A DNA stretch of 18,637 nt from Chrysochromulina parva (Eukaryota > Haptophyta > Prymnesiales > Chrysochromulinaceae). This document shows positions 6,803 to 15,100 of the stretch, in pieces; position 1 is the first letter of the stretch, and each line of letters begins with the position of its first letter. The DNA lies in contig PJAB01000968.1 in the NCBI GenBank assembly GCA_002887195.1, positions 1-18,637 on the forward strand, in the 5' to 3' direction. A program made the translations under genes and the position numbers. The notes below the pieces were generated by a model. The model was not told where the DNA came from. It saw only the letters and a program-made list of their open reading frames with translations, and did no database searches.

Positions 6803-8797
6803 TCAGCACGCGAACTCGTCGGCAGGCGGCAGCATCTGCGCGTCGGCGGCGCCGTCGTGCCCCTCGGCGCTGAAGAGCTCAAACCACTCGTGCCCGAGGG
6901 GGCTCATCCGCGCCGACGAGGACCGTCGGGTCGGCGGGTTCGGTGCCTGATGATCTTCGTCTTCGTCCTCGTCGCGTTCATGGCTGCGCGAGCGGTCGGT
7001 GCCGATGCCACCGTCGACATCTGCCTCTACATCGTCGCCACCCCGAGGCCTCGAAGGCGGTGATCTGCCTTGCGAGCTGCCGCCACGGCGCTCGTCGCGC
7101 GGGGCCCCGCCGCGCGAGCCGCCGTTGCGTGAGAAGGCGCTCGAGACGGCGCGGAGCGGCGGCGTGGCCATGGAGAGCTCGCCGTCGAAGATCGAAGAGC
7201 GAGGCGCTGTCCACTGGCTGAGACGCGAGGCGCGCGCCTCGAGTGACCCGCCGCACGGGCTGCCGCAACCGCTTGCCCCGATGAGCCACAATGACGGATC
7301 CAGAAGTGGCGACGCGGGTGCCGCCGCGCACGCGGCCGCCGCCGTCGCACTCGCCGCCAGATCGTCGAGCGGCTGGCGCTCGCGCAGCGGCGGGCGAGCT
7401 GGCGGATGTGCTCGGCTACGCGATGGAGACTGCGGCGGGCGTGACGGCGGCGGGCGCAAGGAAAGCAGCGGCTGGCTGGCGGTCTCGCACGCGGTGCGCC
7501 TGCTCGACGATGTCGAGGAGCTCGTCGCGCGCACGGCCGCGGTAGCACTGTACGCGACGAGCGGCGGCGAGGGCCGCCGGCCGCGCCCGCTGTCACAGCC
7601 GCCGCCGCGTTCGCCGCCGCACCTCTCGTCCTCATGCTCCTCGTCCTCTTCGGCAGAGTCCTCCACGCCGTCAGAGTGGCCGCCATCGCTCGAGCTGCGC
7701 GCCGACGCGCTGCCCGAGTCGCTCCACGCGTCTAGCGCGGCCGCACACACGATGCCACTCGAGCCGAGGAAGAGCTGCACGTCGCGCGTCTCCACGTCGC
7801 ACGCGATCGTGTACGCCGCGTGCTCCGTCTCACCGTCGTCGCCGCCCTCGTTGTCGCCGCCCTCGTCGCCGCCGCCCTCGCCGCCGCCGCCCTCGCCGCC
7901 GCCGCCCTCGTCGCCGCCGCCGCTGCGCTCGCCGCTGAACACGCCCGACGGACCAGCTCCTCGCGCATCGGAGCGGGCAACGCGCATCGGGCGCGGCGGC
8001 AGCGAGAGTTGCTGGAAGGCGGTGTCGCCGAGGTAGTGCACGAGCACGCGCTTGATATCCGCCTCGTCGCGCCCCACTTCGCGCAGGTACATCTCGTGCC
8101 GCACGAGCAGCTCGGCCGGGTCAGCGGCCGCCATGCGCTGGCGCACGAGCCGATTCTTGGCGAGTGCCTCAGCTTGGAAGACCGCCTTGCGCGCCGGTGG
8201 CATCTCGCCCCAGGCCTTGCCCAAGGCCTTCTTGAGCTCGTACGAGGTGGGGCTGCCGCCCAGCGACGCCTTGATCTCGGGAGTCATGGAGCGCTGGAAG
8301 ATGAAGAAGGGCTTCTCGAGCGGAGCCGCGAGCGCGGCCTTCGTGCGTCGTGCGCAGTAGAAGCGCATGAGCTCCGTCTTGCCATCGCGCAGCATGCGGC
8401 TTGACGCGTTCTGCGTCGAGCTCGGCACCCAGTCTAGCCCGTCCACCAGCTTCGGCCGGCGGTCAGTAGGGTGGCGCTTCTCGACAAATATCCAACCAAA
8501 CTTGGGGTAGCGCATGCTGCCGACGGGCAACTCGGGATAGCCGAAGCCGGCCGGATCTCGCAGGATACGCGCGTACATCTCGTCCGAGAGCTGGAAGGGG
8601 AAGAAGGCGGGAGGCCGCCAGCGGCCAAAGGCGCTGGTCGGCTGCACACTCGAAATCTTCCAGCTCGGAGGCGTGGAGCTGGCTCGGCGTCTGCGCAGCG
8701 CGACAGTGGAGACCACGTCGTCGACGGCCGTGCTCTCGTCGTCGACGGATGCGGCGGTGTTGGCGCCGGCGGTCGCTGAGCGCGTGCGCGTCGTCAT
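6803..8797 (-). CDS. HMG-box-like DNA-binding protein with low-complexity tail
   Basis: 664 residues from the ATG at 8795-8797. Residues about 158-222 resemble an HMG box: EKPFFIFQRSMTPEIK, then a KKALGKAWGEMP second helix, then ARKAVFQAEALAKNRLVRQRM as the long third helix. HMG boxes bend or bind DNA, so a chromatin or transcription role in the nucleus is inferred. A well-structured N-terminal block (about 58-150: FGYPELPVG, YPKFGWIFVEKRHP, DGLDWVP, MRFYCARR) precedes it and may be a second DNA-binding or interaction module; I do not recognise it. The rest is low complexity: a Gly/Glu/Asp repeat (293-321), an acidic stretch (EEDEEHEDE), Ser/Pro/Arg tracts and a short acidic/aromatic C-terminus (HEWFELF). 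The HMG match is moderate because the box lacks some consensus aromatics. Confidence 0.7.
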   Translation of the reverse strand: MTTRTRSATAGANTAASVDDESTAVDDVVSTVALRRRRASSTPPSWKISSVQPTSAFGRWRPPAFFPFQLSDEMYARILRDPAGFGYPELPVGSMRYPKFGWIFVEKRHPTDRRPKLVDGLDWVPSSTQNASSRMLRDGKTELMRFYCARRTKAALAAPLEKPFFIFQRSMTPEIKASLGGSPTSYELKKALGKAWGEMPPARKAVFQAEALAKNRLVRQRMAAADPAELLVRHEMYLREVGRDEADIKRVLVHYLGDTAFQQLSLPPRPMRVARSDARGAGPSGVFSGERSGGGDEGGGGEGGGGEGGGDEGGDNEGGDDGETEHAAYTIACDVETRDVQLFLGSSGIVCAAALDAWSDSGSASARSSSDGGHSDGVEDSAEEDEEHEDERCGGERGGGCDSGRGRRPSPPLVAYSATAAVRATSSSTSSSRRTACETASQPLLSLRPPPSRPPQSPSRSRAHPPARPPLRERQPLDDLAASATAAAACAAAPASPLLDPSLWLIGASGCGSPCGGSLEARASRLSQWTAPRSSIFDGELSMATPPLRAVSSAFSRNGGSRGGAPRDERRGGSSQGRSPPSRPRGGDDVEADVDGGIGTDRSRSHERDEDEDEDHQAPNPPTRRSSSARMSPLGHEWFELFSAEGHDGAADAQMLPPADEFAC
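7835..7921 (-). repeat. Gly/Glu(Asp) codon repeat in the HMG-box gene
   Basis: An imperfect 12-15-bp repeat of GGC/GGT and GAG/GAC codons encodes GGGDEGGGGEGGGG-type sequence at residues about 293-321. On the plus strand it is a run of CTCGCCGCCGCC-type units. It is probably a flexible acidic linker that changes length by slippage. Confidence 0.85.
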
Positions 8798-9554
8798 CGA
8801 TCCACGGAGGCGGAGGCGGAGCGGCTGGCTGCAGGCCGACCCCGACTAGACTCCGATGTGTGCTCGCCTTCGACCGTAGAGCGCGTTTGCGGGCGCCCGC
8901 AGAGCCAGCTAGGGACGGCGCTAACGACAACACCAGCCCCAGTACGTCACAGCCTTTCGAGACTCTGCATACTCACACCCGGTCACGAGAAATATGAGAA
9001 ACACATGCACACGATCACGAAACGCACAGCATTCTACTAACCCGCTCCGTCGCGCGCGGATCGTACGATTGGTCGTGCGCACATGGGGCGGCTGCGACCC
9101 CCTGCTTCCGTTGCTTGCCAGAAGTCCGGCCATCCTCGAGCACCTTCTTGCCAGACATACGCCCGTAGCCCTCAGGCCACGCACACACACAAGCTTCACA
9201 ACGCCCCACTCGCACACGCCGTACGGCGGTCGATGGGGCCTGCCTCCAAGAGCCTCCGCACGTACCTACACCACGCGCCGCCGGAGCCATGCGGCCGCCT
9301 CCTCTGCCCGCTTGGCCGGGGGGTTTGGCGGCGTCCTCATATGCACACAGTTGGCGGCACGGGCGCCGCATGCCCCCGCCTCGTGGAGCGCCCGCGCCCT
9401 TCACACCCCTCTGGGGGCAGCCGCGCCAGCGGAGGCGCCCAACGCTCCCTTCCGCCACGGCGAGACGGGCAGTCGGACCGGCTGATCTCGGAGTGATCAG
9501 GAGCGGAGGAGGAGGGCGATTGCCGCGCCCGCGAGGGGCGCTCTAGGCGGCCCT
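8798..9554. other. Intergenic: upstream of the HMG-box gene and 3' of the EF-hand membrane gene
   Basis: These 757 bp separate two minus-strand genes. The left part should contain the HMG gene promoter, and the right part the 3' UTR of the gene that stops at 9555. A plainer, less GC-rich patch lies around 8940-9060. Open frames here are Arg/Pro/His-rich and resemble nothing I know. No RNA gene or clear regulatory motif is seen. Confidence 0.5.
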
Positions 9555-10938
9555 CTAGACGAGGGGTGTGCCCGTCATCGAGATCTGAATGCGAAGGAAC
9601 CATTCGATCATCGTGAGCGGCAGCAGCACGATGTTGAGCGGGAAGGGCAGTGAGAAGCCGTTGAAGAACTGGAAGGAGAAGCCGAGGGCGGCAAGCGAGT
9701 AGCCAATGGCCTCGTCTAGGAAGGACTCGTTCGGATCGAAAGGGCTGGTCGGATCGTTCGGATCGACCCTGGCGATCGGGAAAGGCAGTTTGTCGATGTA
9801 AGGCACGCCGTCCTCCGTCTTCTTCTGCTGCAGGAACTCGATGAGAGCCTCGGCGAACATCCGGCCGCCGCGCAGGCCCGAATAGAAGGCCGACACGATC
9901 ATCTGGAGGTACCAGGCGAAGACGACAGCGAGGAAGGTGAGCGCCGTCTCGATGAGCGTCTCCGTCCAGTGCACGAGCTTCGGCCCGATGGCCGCGGTGA
10001 GCATGGGAGCAAAGGTGCGCACGATGGGGAACTTGCACATCTCGACGATGCCAAGCGCGAAGGCCGTCGTGCGCGCGAACTCAAGCCGCAGCGTCGCGAG
10101 CACCGCCAGGTACGCTGTGAAGAGGGCACCCCACGCCTCCTGAAGCTTCTTTGGATCCTTGACGACCGACATCGCAAGGAACAGTTTGTGCTGCGCGAGC
10201 GCCGCCGGGTCCATCTGGTCGACGTCGGCGATGCCGTCCTTGTTCGCATCCACCTTGTCGTCCTCCTCGTTTGCCGCCACGATGAGCTTCACCTGCAGAC
10301 ACATCCACGGGCTGGGTGTCACGTGGCTGTCCAGCCGAGAAGGGCATGCAGCGCCACGTGGGAGAGGGAGTCGACTGTCCGTCACGGGAGGGCCACAGCC
10401 ACGCCGCAGCACGGATCTGCGCTACAGCACGGGCCGCGCCGCACGGCCCCTTGCCTCGCGCCGCCGTGCTTACGCCGCCGGCCGGCGTGCGTTCGTCGGC
10501 GCGCACCTGACTCGAGATGACCTCGATCTCGGTGTAGACCTTCTGGCCACCAAATTGGCGGAAGGCCTCGATGGCGGCAATGGAGGCGACATACGTGCCA
10601 CCGAAGAAGCAGAGCGCAATGCCGAAGATCATCTGGACGACCGTCCTCGGGGCCATGCTCACGTAGTAATAGATCCAGCTGTAGGCCCACATGTACCACG
10701 GCCAGACGAACTGGACACCACGAATCACTGCCGTGACAGCCGGCTTGCACGCGCCAATGCAGCCAGCGGCTTGCGGGTTGAAGGCCTCGGCCTGACTCTG
10801 CACCGCATCAATGTACTTGTTGATGCGCGACGCGTCCGTAAGCTTCGTCGATGGCATCTCGGGCGGGGGCAGCGGAGCAGGCTCGGGCAGCCCCATCGCC
10901 GCGGGGCCTCCTTCCTCAAGTTTTTTGTAACCCGACAT
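9555..10938 (-). CDS. Polytopic membrane protein with EF-hand-like loop, family not recognised (two exons)
   Basis: Join of 10938-10507 and 10292-9555, 389 residues, phase-0 splice, starting at MSGYKKLEEG. Residues 1-35 are a soluble Pro-rich N-terminus. About 75-95 (FVWPWYMWAYSWIYYYV) and 100-125 (QMIFGIALCFFGGTYVASIAAIEAF) are predicted membrane helices. A soluble segment holds DANKDGIADVDQ (159-170). This matches EF-hand loop positions 1, 3, 5, 6 and 9 but has Gln instead of Glu/Asp at position 12, so Ca2+ binding may be weak. More helices follow at about 197-215, 219-245, 258-281 and 338-373. The even composition and well-formed helices argue that it is real and structured. A channel or transporter-like role is possible but not shown; no family is claimed. 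Confidence 0.8.
10293..10506 (-). other. Intron in the EF-hand-like membrane gene (214 nt, GT-AG)
   Basis: The donor is CAG|GTGCGC at 10506 and the acceptor CTGCAG|GTGAAG ends at 10293. The join is in phase 0 and fuses EVISSQ to VKLIVAANEE. Upstream and downstream frames both encode well-formed membrane helices, while the intervening translation is compositionally unlike either. A CACGTG core occurs twice inside it. Confidence 0.85.
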
Positions 10939-11243
10939 CCTGTGGTTGCGCAAGAAATGCGACGGGTGAACGATGGCATGGGCATGTGGGCTGCGCGCGC
11001 GCGCGCGCGCGCCGCGCCGCCGCCGCACGCTGCGTAGTTGATTCGCACCCGCCGATGTCCTCCAGGCAGAATCTTGTGGACAGGGAGCAGACGAGGCGCT
11101 CGACAAGGCGCTTTTCGATACATGTACATGTATGTAGCCATCAATTTCTGGCCATAGGAAAGCCGTTGGAGGATGGCGGTGCTGGTTCACGACGTGTCGC
11201 CTGTGATTTTTTCATTCACACACATTTGCTCATCCATGCCGCA
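10939..11243. promoter_or_regulatory. Divergent intergenic region with (GC)10 run and 14-bp palindrome
   Basis: These 305 bp lie between the head-to-head starts of the EF-hand-like membrane gene (minus) and the small signal-bearing gene (plus), so two promoters are expected. An alternating (GC)10 run at 10993-11012 can adopt Z-DNA. A perfect 14-bp palindrome TACATGTACATGTA sits at 11119-11132. Which promoter, if any, each element serves is unknown. Confidence 0.55.
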
Positions 11244-11696
11244 ATGCTTTTAGCACGACGCTCGCTCGCCTCGGCCCTCTTGGCCATCTGCTCGCAGAAT
11301 ATCGTGCTGATGCTGCCTGCGGATGCTGCCAGCGAGAATGCCATGAGCGAGAGTGAGCAGCTCATTGCCGAGCTGCTACGTCGAACGGAAGCCAACAAGG
11401 AGCGCAATGCTGCCGGAGTGAAGCGAACAACAGAGGCCAACGCCTTCACAGCCTATGACGGCACTCTGGATAAGCGCCTTGTGACGGGCCTGGACGGAAG
11501 TAATCGATACGTAGATGGAGCGACCGTGCGAGAACTCACGCGGCGGCGGCGCCTCGCCTGCGCTCCGTTGGTCATGGAGCCGTGCAGGGAGGTCGAGCCG
11601 GTGTACAATGATGCTCCACCGTTGCAGTTGCCCGAGATCAAGGCGCTCAGATGTGACGCCGACGGACGGAATTGCACTTTTCGGAAGTCTCCATGA
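11244..11696 (+). CDS. Small protein with signal or thylakoid-lumen type N-terminus
   Basis: 150 residues from the ATG at 11244. The start MLLARRSLASALLAICSQ combines a twin Arg, a hydrophobic core and an ADAAS cleavage-like site near residue 28. That suits an ER signal peptide or a thylakoid-lumen (Tat-like) targeting segment. The mature part opens with a charged helix (SEQLIAELLRRTEANKERN), then a TAYDGTLDKRLVTGLDG stretch and a basic TRRRR segment, and has four Cys (LACAP, EPCRE, ALRCD, RNCTF) that could form two disulfides. I do not recognise a family; small lumenal proteins of algal plastids are a reasonable comparison. The frame is open upstream, so a longer N-terminus through an upstream exon is possible. 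Moderate confidence rests on the targeting signal and non-random composition. Confidence 0.6.
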   Translation: MLLARRSLASALLAICSQNIVLMLPADAASENAMSESEQLIAELLRRTEANKERNAAGVKRTTEANAFTAYDGTLDKRLVTGLDGSNRYVDGATVRELTRRRRLACAPLVMEPCREVEPVYNDAPPLQLPEIKALRCDADGRNCTFRKSP

Positions 11697-12151
11697 GGCA
11701 CATGCCATGATGCGGGCAAGGCGGATGACGTGTGAATTTGTGATCTAAACTTCTGGAGATGTGGTAGCAGTCTTCAACGTTCAACCGGTCAACGCGGTAT
11801 AGAAGAACTTCGTGAAGCAAAACCACCGTTCATAAAGTTACAAGGTCCCTTCCCAGTTCCCACGCAATTATGCACATACACGTGCAGCCAGTCGAGGGGC
11901 CGCACGCAGCCTCTCCCCGGCGATCCCGACTTCGCCGACGCGCGACGGCGACGTCGGGCCCCACCCAACGCCCACACGGCCACAGCACCCAGCCGCGCGC
12001 TCGGCTCACCGGCTTACGCGCACTCGCGTCGACTCGAGTTCATACGATAACGCGAGCACCCTCGAATAGATGCACCGTACAACGATCCACCCCCCCGGGA
12101 TGGGGCACGATGGACGGGCGCAACCGCATCGCGCAGGTCTCAGTGCACTCC
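11697..12151. other. Intergenic between convergent small-protein and IQ-protein genes
   Basis: These 455 bp separate two converging stop codons and should hold both 3' UTRs. The first ~170 bp are visibly more AT-rich than the coding sequence, as expected of a UTR. The rest is GC-rich with only low-quality open frames. No RNA gene, repeat or motif is supported. Confidence 0.5.
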
Positions 12152-15100
12152 TCAGTGCTTGACGCGACGGTTGCTTGCCGCAGTTCCTTGCAGCAGGCTC
12201 GGGCTTACGCGACTAGGGTATCTAGACGGCGGCAGGCGACGGCTTGCAGGCGACGCGGCGTCGCGTGGCTGCGCGCTGGAGCTGCTCGCCACACTGGTCT
12301 TCGCGTCGTCGGTGGACGCTGTGGCCGAAGGCGCCGGCGCTCCAAACTGCCCACCGTGCATATTGAGCGACTCAATGAGCGCGCCAAGCCCCGTGCCGAG
12401 GGCCTGACCAACCTCCTCGAGCCCCTTGCCGCGCGTCCATTCAAACTGAGCGTCAAGCTTCGCCTGCGCCACACGTTCCGCCTGGAGCGCCTCGGCCTCA
12501 GCTTCCCTTGCAGCCTTCTCTCGACCCTCCGGGCTGTTGGCGAGGCGCGCCGACGAGCGAGCGCGCGTGCGCCGGAGCCGGGCCTGCCTGGCCACACGCT
12601 CCTTCTCAGAAATCTGATGTGACGCATCCATTGAGCGCGCAACCCGCTGCCGCAGGAGGACCACCGTCTTGAGCACCTTGTTCTGCACCGCCTCGTCGCG
12701 TCGCGTGATGAGCCCGCGCCACGCGCCCTGGATTGCGAACGCCGCCTCGTCCTCGAGCTTCCACAGCCGCATACGGTGCGCCTTCTCGTTCGCCTCGCGC
12801 TCGGCACGGCGCTCGCGCTGCGCTTGCGCCTCGCGCAAGGCCCCCACGAGCTCGCGCCGCAGCCCGTGCCCTCGCGCATACGCGGCGTGCTGCGCGCGCC
12901 AGCGGGCGAGTGAGGCGCGATCGAGCTTGGCGCGGGCAGCGCGCATTCCGCCGTCCATCCAGAGCGAGGCAAGCTTGCGCGTCGCTAGTACGACAGAGTC
13001 CGTGGGCACACCGTCGCTCGCCAACCCGCGTTGAAGCCGGAAGACTTCATGCCGCACGGTCGGCTGCCGCTTCTCCTCAAGCCTCGGCGGTGGCGCCGCC
13101 ACCCGCCGTACTAGCGCCAGGGAGGCACCAGCCTCGGCGGTGGCCTCGGCGGCGGCCTCGGCAGCGGCCTCGGCAGCAGCAGCGGTGCCGGTGACGGTGC
13201 CGGTGGTGGCGCGGCAATCGCCCCTAGCGCTGCTCGTCATCATCTGGCCGTTGCCTTGCTCCTCGAGCGTATGGCCAAGAGTGTACACGAGCTCCTGCGG
13301 CACGAACCCGTCCGAGGTACGCAGCTGCAACGTGATCTTGATCGGATCCGAAGCAGGCCGTGTTTGAAGCTCCTGCCCGTGTTTGAAGCTCCTCCCATCC
13401 ACATGCGGAAGCTCTTCCTCCTGCCCGACGCCGCCAGTGGCTGTCGCGGCGGTGGCGGCAGCAGCATCGGCCTGCGCAGCCTTCGCCGCGACCTCGAGCT
13501 GATGCAGCACCTCGCGCAGCGTCTCGGCCAAAGTTGCGTCGCTCTCCGCACCGGTGGCATGGGCACCAGTGCCGGTGCCCATGGCACGCGAGCGAGCAGA
13601 GGAGGACAGTACCGTCGAGCCGCTGGAACTCTCCTCGAGAGTGTCCGCCGGCTGAGAAGGGTCGAGGTGGACGCCCAGCTTCGTGGCGAGCCGTAGCAGC
13701 TTCCGCGCCGTGCGCGACGGCTGCGGCCGCGGCGGCAAGGCGGATGGGTGAGGCACGTGTGGCTTTGGCGGTGGGAGCGGCGCGAGGCTGAGGGCGCGTG
13801 GCGACGACGGCAGGCTATGCGATCGAGTCGTCGTTGTCCGATCGCTTTGACGGCGGGGTGCAGCGGGATCGCGTGCGCTTTTGTCCGTCGGCGGGCGTGG
13901 CTCCCGGGCGGGCGTCGGCTCAGCCGATTTGGAAGGCTCCGTGACGTCACCATTCGTCCACTCTGGCACCATCACCTTCGGAGGATCGTCGGCGGTGCCC
14001 ACAGCGCGGGGTGATTCCACAAAGCGGGGTGGTGATTCCGGCCTCGGCGCGAGCGGCGGCGGCAAGGACGGCAGCCGACGAGGCGAGGCCCGAGGCGAGG
14101 GCACGGGCGCTGGAGGTTGCCACGTGGCGAGGCGCTGCTGTGTCGCCCAGCTGGTGTACACGACGATCCGGCACCACTCGCATAGGGCTGCTGCTGCCGG
14201 CGCGCCGATCAGGGCCACCGCTTCGGGCGTGAAGTCTTCGGCTTCGACGTACGCCGTGCCGATGGCCAGCGCGCGCCGGTCGGGCGAGAACGAGGGTGCG
14301 GCGCCGTACGTGCGCAGTCGCATCAGAAAGGCGCCCGGGTCCGCGAGCTCGAGCTTGGCGAGCGTCCAGTCGGGCGCACCGCCTAGCAGTGCATTCGCGC
14401 ACTCAAGCACGCGACGCACTGTCGGCGTCGGCTCAAGGTAGCTTCGCAACTCGAGCAGGTGCCTGCGGTGGAGGTGCGGCAAGAGAGGCGCGAGAGCCTC
14501 CGTCATTCTCCTCGAGGGCAGCCCAAACTCGCCTGGCAGGCGTAGGTGCTCGGGGAGTAGATTATCATCGGCCGTGGCCTTCTTCGGCCGAGCTGTCAGT
14601 CGAGGTGTAATCGTCATGGGCGGGAGCCGGGTGTTGTTCGGTGAGGCAGCAGGTGTGGAGAGCGTCTGGCGTGGATACCAACCAGGCGCCGCGCTCCTGC
14701 TGGTGCTACCCATACCCTCTGAGGCGCTCCCCCGACCATCCTCCGTCTCTGAGGCGCTCCCCCGACCACCCTCCGTCTCTGAGGCGCTCCCCCGTCCATC
14801 CTCCGTCAATCCGACGCTCGCCAGGACGCGGGCGCGCTTGCGTTTCGCCTTGACCTCGCGCTGGTGGACCGCGAGCTCCGCCATGTAGGCCGCGTCGCGC
14901 GCCTCGAGGCGCTGCTGCTGCTGCCGTTTGCGCATGTGTGCGCGGTTGGAGCGGTACTGCCGCTGGATGCGCTGCGACATTTCGAGCTGCTTGGCCGCCT
15001 CGACCTCGATCTCCCGCATCTCCCATATGAATCTCATCTGTCGCTGGATCATGATCGCGCATGCGGACTTGGAGGTATCGATGATCTGCATCGTGGACAC

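Noticed and set aside
6999..8036. Plus-strand 345-codon open frame
   Set aside because: It overlaps the HMG-box gene in antisense and is Ser/Pro/Arg low complexity. Long antisense frames are expected in GC-rich coding DNA.
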